This document shows positions 1 to 9,210 of a stretch of 55,425 nt of DNA, in pieces (positions within the stretch are counted from its first letter, which is position 1; the number at the start of each line of letters is the position of its first letter). Source of the stretch: Streptomyces sp. SID3212 (lineage in GTDB: Bacteria > Actinomycetota > Actinomycetes > Streptomycetales > Streptomycetaceae); assembly GCF_009865405.1 (NCBI RefSeq), contig NZ_WWJY01000010.1, forward strand, positions 1-55,425. The letters run 5' to 3'. A program made the position numbers and the translations under genes. The notes beneath the pieces are model-generated. The model worked only from the letters and a program-made list of their open reading frames with translations. It did no database searches and had not been told where the DNA came from.

Positions 1-3000
1 ACCTTGCGGTTGTTCTTGAGTCGTTCGGGCTTGACGTCTCTTTCGACGCGGGAAAAAACTTCCGGGTAGCTCCGTGCTCGTTCCTCGCTCCAGTCATGGA
101 AGTTGATCACCCAGCGGCTCGCCGAGCAGTCCGGGCGGGAGTTGAGGTCCTCGCCGTTGAGGTAGGGGAAGAGAACGTCCTTGTTGCGAGGGTCGCGCTG
201 GATGAGGTCGGCTGCATGTTCGGGGGTGAGGACGAACCCCTTCCCCAGTACGTATGAACCGATGAATGCCTGTGGCCTGTCAGTTGTACGACCGTCGGGC
301 CCTCCGGAAGATGACCCCGCTACCAGACGGTATGGCCGTCCGGAAACCCGAGACCGCGGATCAAGTGACGAAGTGATACCCCGGACCACGACATCGTCCA
401 GCACACGAGTGGCCTCGTTACCCAAGCCCAGCTTGGTGGTCCACACGGCGCAGTACTCCAGCGCAGCAGACCTCGAAGGCCAGCGCGCGCTCTTCACGGC
501 TCGGCGTACCTCGATGCCGTCGTCGAGTAGCTGGTCGAGGCCAACCTCCCGAGTATCTCCCTGGGCGAGGGTGTTGGTAGCGATCAGGCCCGTCTGGCCG
601 CGTTCGCTGAGCAACTGGTGGGCCCGGAGTTCGAAGTACGCGACGAGGTCCGCGCTACCCCGCTGCCCGCGTCCCAGCCCAAGCACGAGGTACTCGCGGT
701 ACGCCTGTCCCAGAGTCCCCGTCAGCTTCTGACCGCCGAGGAAAGGCGGGTTGCCGATGATCGCGTCGAAGCCACCCTGCTCGGCTTCGAAGACCTCGGG
801 GAAGACGAGAGGCCAGTGCACTGGCAGGCGAACGAAGCCATCCGTGGGTAGGTCCTTGCTCAGCCACTCCAGAGCCCGCGTCCGAGCTTCGTGGATCACG
901 GGGTCGGAGTCGCGGACCTCATCTGAGGCGACCGTGCTGGCCAATTCCGCGGCCTTGAGGTAGAGCGAGTCACTGCCGCCCCTGGAAGCGAGGCCGGCTC
1001 CCGTCGTGAGGTCGCCGATCAGTCGTAGACGCTGAAGATGTTCGTTGCTGGCTGCGAGCAGGCGCCGTTTCTCGTCCAGGTCAGCGATGGAGTCGCTGTG
1101 GATTCCGGCGATGGCCTGACGGTTGCCCGACGCGCTATGGACACGGGCGCGCGCCTGTTCAGTCCACAGCTCGTCAAGGCGTCCCTCGTGTAGCTTGCGC
1201 CCTGCGACCGGATCCAGGTGAACGTTCTCGATCTGCTCCAGCTTGGCAACCCCCAGCAGCGAGTCCCCCGCCACCAACCGGTCGTCCAGGAACGTGAAGG
1301 GCCGTTCCGGGTCCATGGAGATCAGCCACAGCGACAGCTTGGCCATTTCCACGGCCATGGGGTTGATGTCCACCCCGTACAGGCAGTGCTCGATGATCAG
1401 GCGCCGGGCGCGGACCATCAGTGGGTCGCTCTCCGCGTCCGCCGCCGTCATCGCGCCTGTCTGGTCGCGGTGGCTGCCGCGGAAGGCCAGAGCCTCCTCG
1501 TCCTCTGCCTCGACCCAGGCGTCGACCAGTCGGTCCGCGAGGTAGCGGCAGGCGGCGACCAGGAAGGCGGCCGAACCCATCGCGATGTCGGCGACCTTGA
1601 GCTTCAGGATGTCGACCGCGCTGATGAGCTTCCACTGCTTGTCGTCCGCCGTCTGGAGCGGGCCCGGACGGTAGACGAGAGGTTCCAGGGCTCCCTCGGC
1701 GACCTGCTGGGCCAGGACACGTGGCGTGTAGTGGGTGCCGGTGTTCTTGCGGAGGCGGGACTCCGTGACGTACAGGCCGTCCGCCGGGATCACCACCGGC
1801 AGGCCACGCAGGTCGTCGCGGAGGAGGCCGTGAAAGGGGAGGATGCGCTCGGCCAGGTCGCGGTCGTTCTCGGTGACCGCGAGCAAGCGGTGAACGGCCT
1901 TGCCCCGCGCTTGGTCGTCGCCGGGGGCGAGTAGCTTCTCCATCTTCGACGCCGCAGCCGGCGGCCTGGGGTCTTTCAAGTGCTCGTACAGCTTCTTCGA
2001 CAAGCCCGGGAGGTTGGGCTTCTGGCCGGGCACCGCGCGTGGGCCCACTCCGAACGGGGCAGCCTGTTCCTCTAGTTCGGTCAGGCTCACCTCGTGTTCC
2101 AGGCCGGGCTTGCCGATGAGGCCGAGCACGGTGTCCTGGGCGCGCTTGCCGTCGTACGAGAGGAGGCCCTCGTACACGTAGCCGATCTGCTCGACGTCGA
2201 GGGCCCGGAAGGTCAGTCGGCGCCGCTCCTTGTTGACGACGACGAACTGCACCGAGTCGAGGACGTGCAGGACGGTCCGGTCGTCGATCGGGAGGAGGGA
2301 GGTGTGGCCGTCTGCGGCCCGCGTGGCGTCATTGTCCGTGGCGTCTGCGCCCTCCGGCACCGCCTCCAGCCAGGGGAAGCGCTTCGGGTCGAAGATCGAG
2401 CCGTCGTATGCGGGCAACGTGAGCAGGGGGTGGTCCACTCCGCCGTGGACGGCGTGGAAGAGGGCGATCAGCCGGTGCCAGGCGGCGGTGGTGTGGTCCA
2501 GGGAGTCCTCACCGTCCGCGCGGCGGCGTTTGTCCAGCGTCTCGTACAGCCGCCCGGCCGAATACGCCTCCGCGTAGAGCTCGTTGTCAGCGGGCAGCAG
2601 GCCCCGTTCCTCGGCGAAGAGGAGGAAGACGACGCGCATCATGACCGCGACGGCGCCCCGGTAGACCTCGCTCGCCGACACGCCTGACAGTCCCTTGCCG
2701 CCGCGTTTGACCATCCGGGTCTCGGCGCGGCCGATGGAGTCCACCAGGAGTTCGACGGCCTGGCGGACCTGGATGCCAAGGGCCTCGGTGACGTCTTCCT
2801 GGCCGTCCAGGCTCTCGCGCAGCAGCGCCGGCAGGAGTTCGTCTGCCGGGCGTCCGAAGAACCGACCGCGGCGGAGGAGAGACACCCAGGCGCGGACCGC
2901 CACCAAGTCGGCCGCCTCGTTCCAGGCGATGGTGTCGAAGGTGGCGCTTGTCGTGACGCCGCCGGGCGGTGCCCAGACCAGGGTCCACCAGCGGCCGTCG

Positions 3001-3620
3001 GTGACCAGGCCCAGCTCGACGCCGTGGTGGCGCAGGACGTGGGCGAGCCGGTCGACTCCGCTCGCAGCCCAGGAGTCGTCCCTGATACGGCGGGTTGGCA
3101 CGGTGTCGGGTGGCAGGACCATGCCGAGGATCGGTACGTGCTGGGCCCTGCCGGCAGCGTCCGGTTCGGCAGTGAGGTCGGTTCCGGGGCGGACGAGAGC
3201 GAAGTCGGGGCGCACGGTGGTGTCGGCCCCGGGCGGGCTGACCGCGAAACGATCCAGCAGAGTGTCGTCCTCGGCGAGGCTCTCGCCACTGTCGCACTGC
3301 CCGGCACCCTCCCGCAGATGCAGAGCCTCGTCCCATTCCAGCAGGGTGCGTAGTAGGAAGCCGATCCAGTCGAGCCGACCTGCGCCCTTGCGGTCGTCCT
3401 GCCAGATGCCGTGCTGGAGGCGGATGTCCGCACGACGCCCGCTGGGCACACCCTCCAGCTGTGGCCAGCTGCGCAGCAGGACCGGCAGGGTGAGGAACGG
3501 GCCGGACACCTCGACGAGGTTCAGCCAGTCCAGGTGCTGTTGCTTGCCGTCAGACGCCTTCGCGGCACGGATGGCGGCGGCGGAGGGGCGGCGGCTTCCG
3601 TTACGGGGCGCGTGGCTCAT
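1..3620 (-). CDS. drmMI: DISARM class 1 adenine-specific DNA methyltransferase DrmMI-like (3' end outside window)
   Basis: About 1,206 codons are visible and the frame stays open to the left edge, so the C-terminus is missing. The protein reads as a large Eco57I/PglX-class N6-adenine methylase that would mark host DNA. The SAM-binding motif I reads DIAMGSAAFLV near residues 679-689 (the family usually has SGAF). The catalytic motif IV NPPF is at about residues 957-960 within IIGNPPFLGG, and a target-recognition region follows. The N-terminal 300 residues resemble the endonuclease-like and helical part of such enzymes. The start ATG shares one base with the TGA of the upstream helicase gene (TGATG), so the two are probably translationally coupled. 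Helicase plus giant methylase in this order is the DISARM class 1 arrangement; drmA, drmB and drmC would be expected just beyond the window. A BREX-type PglX is the main alternative, but no other BREX gene is seen. Confidence 0.8.
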   Translation of the reverse strand, partial: MSHAPRNGSRRPSAAAIRAAKASDGKQQHLDWLNLVEVSGPFLTLPVLLRSWPQLEGVPSGRRADIRLQHGIWQDDRKGAGRLDWIGFLLRTLLEWDEALHLREGAGQCDSGESLAEDDTLLDRFAVSPPGADTTVRPDFALVRPGTDLTAEPDAAGRAQHVPILGMVLPPDTVPTRRIRDDSWAASGVDRLAHVLRHHGVELGLVTDGRWWTLVWAPPGGVTTSATFDTIAWNEAADLVAVRAWVSLLRRGRFFGRPADELLPALLRESLDGQEDVTEALGIQVRQAVELLVDSIGRAETRMVKRGGKGLSGVSASEVYRGAVAVMMRVVFLLFAEERGLLPADNELYAEAYSAGRLYETLDKRRRADGEDSLDHTTAAWHRLIALFHAVHGGVDHPLLTLPAYDGSIFDPKRFPWLEAVPEGADATDNDATRAADGHTSLLPIDDRTVLHVLDSVQFVVVNKERRRLTFRALDVEQIGYVYEGLLSYDGKRAQDTVLGLIGKPGLEHEVSLTELEEQAAPFGVGPRAVPGQKPNLPGLSKKLYEHLKDPRPPAAASKMEKLLAPGDDQARGKAVHRLLAVTENDRDLAERILPFHGLLRDDLRGLPVVIPADGLYVTESRLRKNTGTHYTPRVLAQQVAEGALEPLVYRPGPLQTADDKQWKLISAVDILKLKVADIAMGSAAFLVAACRYLADRLVDAWVEAEDEEALAFRGSHRDQTGAMTAADAESDPLMVRARRLIIEHCLYGVDINPMAVEMAKLSLWLISMDPERPFTFLDDRLVAGDSLLGVAKLEQIENVHLDPVAGRKLHEGRLDELWTEQARARVHSASGNRQAIAGIHSDSIADLDEKRRLLAASNEHLQRLRLIGDLTTGAGLASRGGSDSLYLKAAELASTVASDEVRDSDPVIHEARTRALEWLSKDLPTDGFVRLPVHWPLVFPEVFEAEQGGFDAIIGNPPFLGGQKLTGTLGQAYREYLVLGLGRGQRGSADLVAYFELRAHQLLSERGQTGLIATNTLAQGDTREVGLDQLLDDGIEVRRAVKSARWPSRSAALEYCAVWTTKLGLGNEATRVLDDVVVRGITSSLDPRSRVSGRPYRLVAGSSSGGPDGRTTDRPQAFIGSYVLGKGFVLTPEHAADLIQRDPRNKDVLFPYLNGEDLNSRPDCSASRWVINFHDWSEERARSYPEVFSRVERDVKPERLKNNRK

Positions 3621-6600
3621 CAGTAAGCCTCCTTGGCGGGGATGACGAAGACGACGGCGACAGGGAAGAGATGGTCCTGCGGGTCGCGGTAACGGGCAGA
3701 GATTGCCGCGAGTTCGCGCTCCCGCTCGTCCTCCACGCCGTCGAGCCGGGCCCGCCAGCGTTTGCGGTCGTCGGCGAGCTGGCGGCGTTCGTCGGGATCC
3801 TTCAGCTCGTCCAGGCCGAAGAGCGTGTCCGTGCTGGCCGTGCGGGAGGCCGCAGTGGCGGAGGAAGTTTCCCCGAGCCGGTTTCGCAGGGTGCGCTGGA
3901 GACGGTCGAGGGTGGCGTTGATGCGTTGCTCCTCATCGGCCTGCCGCTCGGCCAGCCGGTCCATCAGGGACGTCTTGCGTTCCTTGCCCCGTGCGTCGAC
4001 GGACTGGGTGAGGCCCTCATACGTCTTCGGCCAGCTCTGTTGGAGGCGGTGGAGCAGGCGCTCCTTGGCGGGGCGGCCCTCGGTGAGGGCGTGGTCCAGG
4101 ATCGAGGCGACCGCCTCCACGCCTCGCAACCGACGCTGCCAGCCGTTGTCGCCGAGCCAGCCGCCCGCGTGCAGGACCTCCTCATGGAGGCGCTGCCCGT
4201 CCGTGCCGACCAGCACGAAGCGGGCGTACGCGCCGACGAACGTGGTCTCCAGGGCCGGGTCGTCGCTGACGACGGCCGTGATCCGGCGCAGGTCGACGTT
4301 GTCCGCGTTCCACACGGCGGCGCGCAGCAGCCGCGTCGACATGGCGACCAGCGGATGGTTCAGATGAGCCAGCACGATGTCGGGGCGTCCCGAGGCCGCC
4401 TGCGCGTCGAAGGTAACCGGGCGCAGTACGTCGGGGCGGAGCTTGTCGGGCAGGCCACGGGTGGCGCGCTCCCAGGAGCCGGTCAGTGGCGGCACGGTGT
4501 ACAGGCCCTGCCGGAAGTCGTCCTCGGACGGTGCGTTCTCGTCGAGACACGGCACGAGGGGCTGCTGGCGGGCCAGGTTCAGCGCAGTGTTCACCACGCG
4601 AGCGACCCGGTCCGGGGTGATGCCGAGTTCTACGGTCGTCTGCTTCAGTTGGGCGTTGAGCCGCCGCACCTGCTCAGTGACGTTCTGTTCGGCGTCCACT
4701 TTCCCGCCCGTGGGACGGCCCTTGATCTTCTTCGCGCGGGCGTGCTCGATGTCGAAGTCGCTGAGCTGGCCCGTCATCCGCAGCTGTACCTTCTCAGCGA
4801 GTACGGCGTTAACCTCGCCGAGGTCCTCCTCCATCTGCGCGACTTTCCTCGCGATACGGGCGAGGAACTCCAAGTCGGCCTCGTACACGTCCGTCCTGGC
4901 CCTGTCCCAGGAAGCGCCGACGAAGTGCATGATCTGCGGGTTGTGGCGCTGGCCGTAGCGATCGATACGGCCGATGCGCTGTTCAAGCTTGTTGGGGTTG
5001 AACGGGATGTCGTAGTTGATCAAATACCGGCAGTGGTCCTGTAGGTCGATGCCCTCGCTGGCTGCGTCGGTGGCGATCAGGATGCGGACCATGCCCTCGG
5101 GGATGGTGGGCTGTTCCTGGAACGCGAGCCGGGTCTGCTCGCGCTCCTCGGCGTTCTTCCCGCCGTGGAGCGTGAGGACGCGGCCCTTCTGGGCCAGGCC
5201 CTCCTGCTGGAGCAGGTTCAGCAGCCAGTCCTGAGTGTCGCGGTACTCGGTGAACACGACGACCCGTTCGTTCCCCCACGTCCCACCGGTGAGGCAGATG
5301 GACTTGAGGGTCTTGACGAGCTCCTTCGCCTTGGCGTCGGGGGACGCCTGGTGGGCCTGGCCCCAGTGGGCCATCCGCTGGAGCAGCTCGGCCTCTTCCT
5401 CGGAGGTTCCCGGGGTGACCGTGGCGGCGCGGGTGATCGCGTCGTGCTCGGCCTCGGCCAGTTCCTCGTCGTCGAGCTCGGCGGCGTAGTCCTCGTACTG
5501 GGTGATCCACAGGGGGGTCTCGACCGGGGCCGGAACCTCCTTCTTCCCGCCGGACTTCGCCTTGGCGCGTACTGATTCGAGGTGGACGCCGACGGTGTGC
5601 GCGAAGGCTGCGGGGGAGGAGAACAGGCGCTTCTTCAGCAGCAGGGTGACCAGGTCGACGGCCTTCCGGCCGCCGCGCCGCTCGGGCGCGACGCGCTTCT
5701 TGCGCAGCTCGGCGTAGCGGGTGAGGAGGGCGTGGATCTCGCGCTCGGTGTCGGGGTACTCGACGGGCAGGGCTTTCGATTCGCGGATGTGGAACCGGGG
5801 GGTGCCGTCCTCGTTGGTGACGGAGGTCTTCAGACGTCGTACGACTGTGTCGTCGAGGGCGGCCTTGTCCGGCTCGCCGCCGCGGAAGAAGCGCTGGTTG
5901 TCGATCAGTTCCAGCAGGGCCGTGTATGACTCCTGGTAGCCGTTGTGAGGGGTTGCGGAGAGAAAGAGCCGGTGCTCGAAGTGGGGGGCGAGGCGTCGGA
6001 TCAGCTTGGTCTGCAGGGAGTCGACGGCGTAGATCTGCTTGGGTGCGCTCGGGGCGACATGGTGCGCCTCGTCCAGGATCAACAAATCGAAGGTACGGCG
6101 TCCGGGGCGGCCCGGCAGCTCCGTCGACCCGCCCGCAGGCAGCACCTCGTCGAGGAGCCGCTGGGCCTTGGGCGTGCGCAGCCAGGGAAGGCTCACGATG
6201 GTCAGGGGGAACACGCGGAACGGGTTCGCAGCGCTGCTGTGCGTGCGGCGCAACTCGGCGCAGCAGGCTGAGTCGACCACAGTGAAGTCGAGGCCGAATT
6301 TGTCGGCCATCTCATCGCGCCACTTGAGAGTGAGGCCAGCTGGGCAGACGACCATGACGCGGTGAGCCCGGCCGCGCAGCCGCAGCTCCTCGGCGACCAG
6401 TCCGGCCTCCACGGTCTTGCCGAGACCGACGTCGTCGGCGAGCAGCAGATTGACGCGGGGAGCACCGACGGCACGGGCGACCGGTTCCAGCTGGTACGGC
6501 TCGATGGCCACCCCTGACCGGAAGGGGGCCTGGAGCGTCTTCACGTCGGCGGAAGCGACAGCGGACCAGCGGACGGCGTCGAGGAAGGCCGCTAGTTGCT

Positions 6601-6868
6601 CCGGCGGATCGAACGCTCCGGTAGAGGCGTCGGGAAGGGAGCCGGCGGGAAGGACGCGGCGCCCCGGCTCGACCTCCCATATCACGGAGAGAGTATCGCC
6701 GTAGCGGCCATCGGCGACGGACTGTAGATGCACCACGGTGACATTGCCGACCGGGGCGGCTTCGACTCCGGACACCACCCAGTTCTGGCCGCGTACCTGG
6801 ACGAGCGCGTTCTCCTTCGGCGGCGCGACGATTGCGGAGGCTTCGGAAGTGCAGGTGGTTCCGGGCAT
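3620..6868 (-). CDS. drmD: SNF2-type DEAD/DEAH helicase, DISARM DrmD-like
   Basis: This is a 1,082-residue superfamily 2 ATPase. Walker A (DVGLGKT) lies near residues 146-152 and the DEAH box (LDEAHH) near 265-270. The C-terminal helicase lobe carries the SEGIDLQ and QRIGRIDRYGQ motifs near 605-665. A long charged helical tail follows. DrmD is the helicase that defines class 1 DISARM; it is thought to act with the other Drm proteins on incoming phage DNA. I placed the start at an ATG preceded by GGAGG with an 8-base gap; a GTG five codons upstream contains that ribosome site and is less likely. The stop overlaps the methylase start by one base. About 128 bp separate it from the kinase gene upstream. 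That gap is less GC-rich than the coding sequence but has no promoter I can name firmly. Confidence 0.8.
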   Translation of the reverse strand: MPGTTCTSEASAIVAPPKENALVQVRGQNWVVSGVEAAPVGNVTVVHLQSVADGRYGDTLSVIWEVEPGRRVLPAGSLPDASTGAFDPPEQLAAFLDAVRWSAVASADVKTLQAPFRSGVAIEPYQLEPVARAVGAPRVNLLLADDVGLGKTVEAGLVAEELRLRGRAHRVMVVCPAGLTLKWRDEMADKFGLDFTVVDSACCAELRRTHSSAANPFRVFPLTIVSLPWLRTPKAQRLLDEVLPAGGSTELPGRPGRRTFDLLILDEAHHVAPSAPKQIYAVDSLQTKLIRRLAPHFEHRLFLSATPHNGYQESYTALLELIDNQRFFRGGEPDKAALDDTVVRRLKTSVTNEDGTPRFHIRESKALPVEYPDTEREIHALLTRYAELRKKRVAPERRGGRKAVDLVTLLLKKRLFSSPAAFAHTVGVHLESVRAKAKSGGKKEVPAPVETPLWITQYEDYAAELDDEELAEAEHDAITRAATVTPGTSEEEAELLQRMAHWGQAHQASPDAKAKELVKTLKSICLTGGTWGNERVVVFTEYRDTQDWLLNLLQQEGLAQKGRVLTLHGGKNAEEREQTRLAFQEQPTIPEGMVRILIATDAASEGIDLQDHCRYLINYDIPFNPNKLEQRIGRIDRYGQRHNPQIMHFVGASWDRARTDVYEADLEFLARIARKVAQMEEDLGEVNAVLAEKVQLRMTGQLSDFDIEHARAKKIKGRPTGGKVDAEQNVTEQVRRLNAQLKQTTVELGITPDRVARVVNTALNLARQQPLVPCLDENAPSEDDFRQGLYTVPPLTGSWERATRGLPDKLRPDVLRPVTFDAQAASGRPDIVLAHLNHPLVAMSTRLLRAAVWNADNVDLRRITAVVSDDPALETTFVGAYARFVLVGTDGQRLHEEVLHAGGWLGDNGWQRRLRGVEAVASILDHALTEGRPAKERLLHRLQQSWPKTYEGLTQSVDARGKERKTSLMDRLAERQADEEQRINATLDRLQRTLRNRLGETSSATAASRTASTDTLFGLDELKDPDERRQLADDRKRWRARLDGVEDERERELAAISARYRDPQDHLFPVAVVFVIPAKEAY

Positions 6869-6996
6869 GCGGACATCCTCCACTATTTCTATCGGCGGGA
6901 CGGCGTTGCCTACCGGAGTGCCTCATATTGACGAGCGATTCGTTCATTGACCTAGTCACATAGTTCTGCCCTGCTTGTGGGTGGGTCGTCGGCGGA

Positions 6997-8652
6997 TCAC
7001 TGCGGGAGGCGGAGAGCGCGGGTCAGCCTGCCCAGGCGGCTGACCAGACGCTCGACCTCGGCATGGGCGGGATGGTTGGGAGGCAGCGCGGTCCGTTGGT
7101 CGTCGGCAAGGTGGCGCAGAGCCTCCAGGGCTTCACCGGCCGAGCCTGAGCCCGCCAGGAGGGTGGCGATGTCCCGACGGGTCTCCAACACTTCCGGATG
7201 TAACGGGGGAAACACCCCCTTCTGGAGTTCGAGTGCCTCGCGAAGTTCCAGGAGTGCGGCGGAGTTGTGCCCTAGCCGGCCAAGGCAGCGGGCTGCCATC
7301 ACCCGGCAAGCCGCGAGGTCCGCGTCCGGCGCGGAGCGGGCCGACGCCAGGGCTTCCGCGAGCTCCAGGCAGCCCTCCCGTGCCGCTTGCAGTTCCTGCG
7401 CTTCGAACTGCAACTGGAGGATGGCCAGTCGGCGGGAGACGACCTCTGGGTGGGAGGAGTCGAAACGCGGCAGTACCTTGTTGAGATCCTTGCCCAGTAG
7501 TTCCAGCGCCTGTGACAACCGTCCCTCTGCCGCAAGGCGTTGCGCGCGTTCGCGCAGGTCCGTCGATTCTGCTGACGGTCCGGCCCCGGATGTGGATGGC
7601 GGTTGCGCTGGCCGAACGGGAGGTTGTGCAGTTGCGAGCGGGGACGGGGCGGGCTCCGGAACGCGTGCGTGTGCTCTGTCCGGAGGCGGATCGTTCCGAA
7701 GGTCCGTGCCATCGTGGGGCGGGCGCGCGGTGGCTTTGCCGGGCCTCGGAGTTCCGGCGCGGGCGGACTTCGGCACCGCCTGCTCGGCCCAGGGCGCGAG
7801 GACCTCCCGGACTTCGGCTGCGTCAGCCGGCCGATCCTCCGGGCGCTTGGCGAGTAAGCGGGAGACTAGGTCACGCAGTTCGGCTGGTGCGTCGTCGCGC
7901 AGCTGATCCAGCGGTACCGGAGTATCCGCGATGTGCTGGATCACCAGGGCCAGCGGCTCGTCGGCCGTGAACGGCGGTCGGCCGCCCAGGAGCTCGTACA
8001 GCACGCAGCCCAGTGCGTACAGGTCACTGAGAGGAGTGGCTGCTTGCCCCTTGCCTTGTTCCGGAGAAATGAAGCCCGGAGTTCCGGCCACCATGCCCGC
8101 GTCGGTTAACCGTGGCCCGTCCGGTGGTTGCAGGGCAGTAGCAATACCGAAGTCGAGGACGCGTACCGTGCCGTCTGGCGTGAGCATCACGTTGCGGGGC
8201 GTCAGGTCCCGGTGGACGAAGCCGCGTCCGTGAGCCTGGACCAGCACGGAGCACACCTGGGCGCCCACGGCGGCGGCCCACTCCACGGGAAAGGGTCCGC
8301 GCTGGGCCACCAGCCGGTCCAGCGTGTGTCCGTACACGCGCTGCATGACCAGATAGAGCCGATTCGCTCGATGGGTGCCCGCATCATGGATGACCGGTAC
8401 GTACGGATGCTCCAGCTTGGCCATCAGTCGTGCTTCCCTGGTGAAGCGGACGACGGCGGGGTCCTGCGGATCGAGCCTGCGCGGCATCTTGGAGACAGCC
8501 GTCTGCGGTGTCAGCAGTTTCACGGCCACAGACCGGTCCAGCCGCTGATCGTACGCCGCCCATACCTCGCCCATGCCGCCTCTGCCGAGCAGCTCCGCCA
8601 GCTCGTAGCGGCCGTCGATCAGTTCGCCCCTCGTCAGGTGGTGGTCCCTCAT
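6997..8652 (-). CDS. Serine/threonine protein kinase with proline-rich linker and helical-repeat tail
   Basis: The product has 551 residues. The Hanks-type kinase domain spans about residues 15-285: glycine loop GRGGMGEV, ATP-binding Lys45, catalytic HRD at 147-149 and DFG at 167-169. The catalytic loop reads HRDLTPRN, so the usual lysine after HRDL is a threonine at 151. A Pro/Ala-rich linker (about 300-370) leads to a helical tail that looks TPR-like (repeated LRERAQRLAAEGRLSQAL-type helices), a likely protein-binding module. No membrane segment is seen, so it is probably cytosolic. The chosen ATG follows GGGGAAAG; a long upstream extension in the same frame has no kinase-like sequence. It is co-directional with the DISARM pair and ends about 130 bp before it, so it could regulate or sense for it; that link is inference. 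Confidence 0.85.
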   Translation of the reverse strand: MRDHHLTRGELIDGRYELAELLGRGGMGEVWAAYDQRLDRSVAVKLLTPQTAVSKMPRRLDPQDPAVVRFTREARLMAKLEHPYVPVIHDAGTHRANRLYLVMQRVYGHTLDRLVAQRGPFPVEWAAAVGAQVCSVLVQAHGRGFVHRDLTPRNVMLTPDGTVRVLDFGIATALQPPDGPRLTDAGMVAGTPGFISPEQGKGQAATPLSDLYALGCVLYELLGGRPPFTADEPLALVIQHIADTPVPLDQLRDDAPAELRDLVSRLLAKRPEDRPADAAEVREVLAPWAEQAVPKSARAGTPRPGKATARPPHDGTDLRNDPPPDRAHARVPEPAPSPLATAQPPVRPAQPPSTSGAGPSAESTDLRERAQRLAAEGRLSQALELLGKDLNKVLPRFDSSHPEVVSRRLAILQLQFEAQELQAAREGCLELAEALASARSAPDADLAACRVMAARCLGRLGHNSAALLELREALELQKGVFPPLHPEVLETRRDIATLLAGSGSAGEALEALRHLADDQRTALPPNHPAHAEVERLVSRLGRLTRALRLPQ

Positions 8653-8879
8653 CGCTTTCCCCGCGCCCTGTTGTCGAACCGGGTTGCGGATGGTCGCGGT
8701 GAAGCTGGGAATCGTCGGACGATGCGCTGCCGTTCGATGTTGGAGTCGAGGTGCTCCGAGCGAATGAACTTGAGGGCGACTGGATACAGATCGGTGCATT
8801 CCCGTAGCTGGCCCATCGCTCCGCGGCCGATCGGCGTGCGCATCTCGCAGCGATCGACGATGCGCCGTCCCCGAGCCAT
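8649..8879 (-). pseudogene. Fragment of a second serine/threonine kinase (N-lobe only)
   Basis: A 76-codon frame begins at an ATG with a good GGGGAGG ribosome site. It reads like the start of an actinobacterial kinase: a VDRCEMRTPIGRGAMGQ glycine loop, then VALKFIRSEHL with the ATP lysine, then ERQRIVRRF. About eight residues normally found between the loop and the lysine strand are missing. After RRF the similarity stops and unrelated sequence runs to the TGA. The stop overlaps the ATG of the intact kinase gene as ATGA. I read it as a decayed gene start left by recombination between kinase genes; it could still act as a translated leader for the downstream kinase. Confidence 0.6.
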
Positions 8880-8955
8880 GCGGGGGCCTCCCCAAACTAT
8901 GTACAGAACCGGTCCGTCCCGGACCATCACGGTGCGTTCAAGGTCGCTGACGATC

Positions 8956-8991
8956 CTAGGTCAGTACGAGAGGACCTGGGAGCGGACGAGC
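8956..8991 (+). other. Stretch resembling the 23S rRNA sarcin-ricin loop region
   Basis: The sequence contains AGTACGAGAGGACC followed by TGGGAGCGGACGA. From memory, actinobacterial 23S rRNA reads AGTACGAGAGGACC then GGGACGGACGAAC at the sarcin-ricin loop, so the match is close apart from two one-base insertions and one change. The similarity does not extend far on either side, so this is not an rRNA gene. It lies in the non-coding strip between the kinase fragment and the tRNA remnant. It may be a rearranged rRNA scrap or chance. Confidence 0.35.
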
Positions 8992-9210
8992 AAAACGGAA
9001 ACAGCCCCAAACTACCGACGCCCCACTTCACGCTAGTTAGGTGCCCTCGGAGCGACGCGTCCTGTCCGCCGAATACGTGAGCGATGCGTGAGCGGATGGG
9101 GCGGCACGCGTTGGACCAGGCGTTACGCGAATTGGAGTTGCACGTCTCTGACCAGGTGCAACGGGATGGGACTGCATGGCCTGGCATCCCTCGTCATGAT
9201 CTTGCAGGCC

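Noticed and set aside
3671-5044. Long open frame on the plus strand opposite the helicase gene
   Set aside because: It is a shadow: the codon pattern and helicase motifs belong to the minus strand, and its translation is low-complexity Val/Arg/Gly without motifs.
8956-8991. Genuine 23S rRNA gene fragment
   Set aside because: Similarity ends within about 35 bases and no neighbouring rRNA helices are present, so it is kept only as a resemblance.
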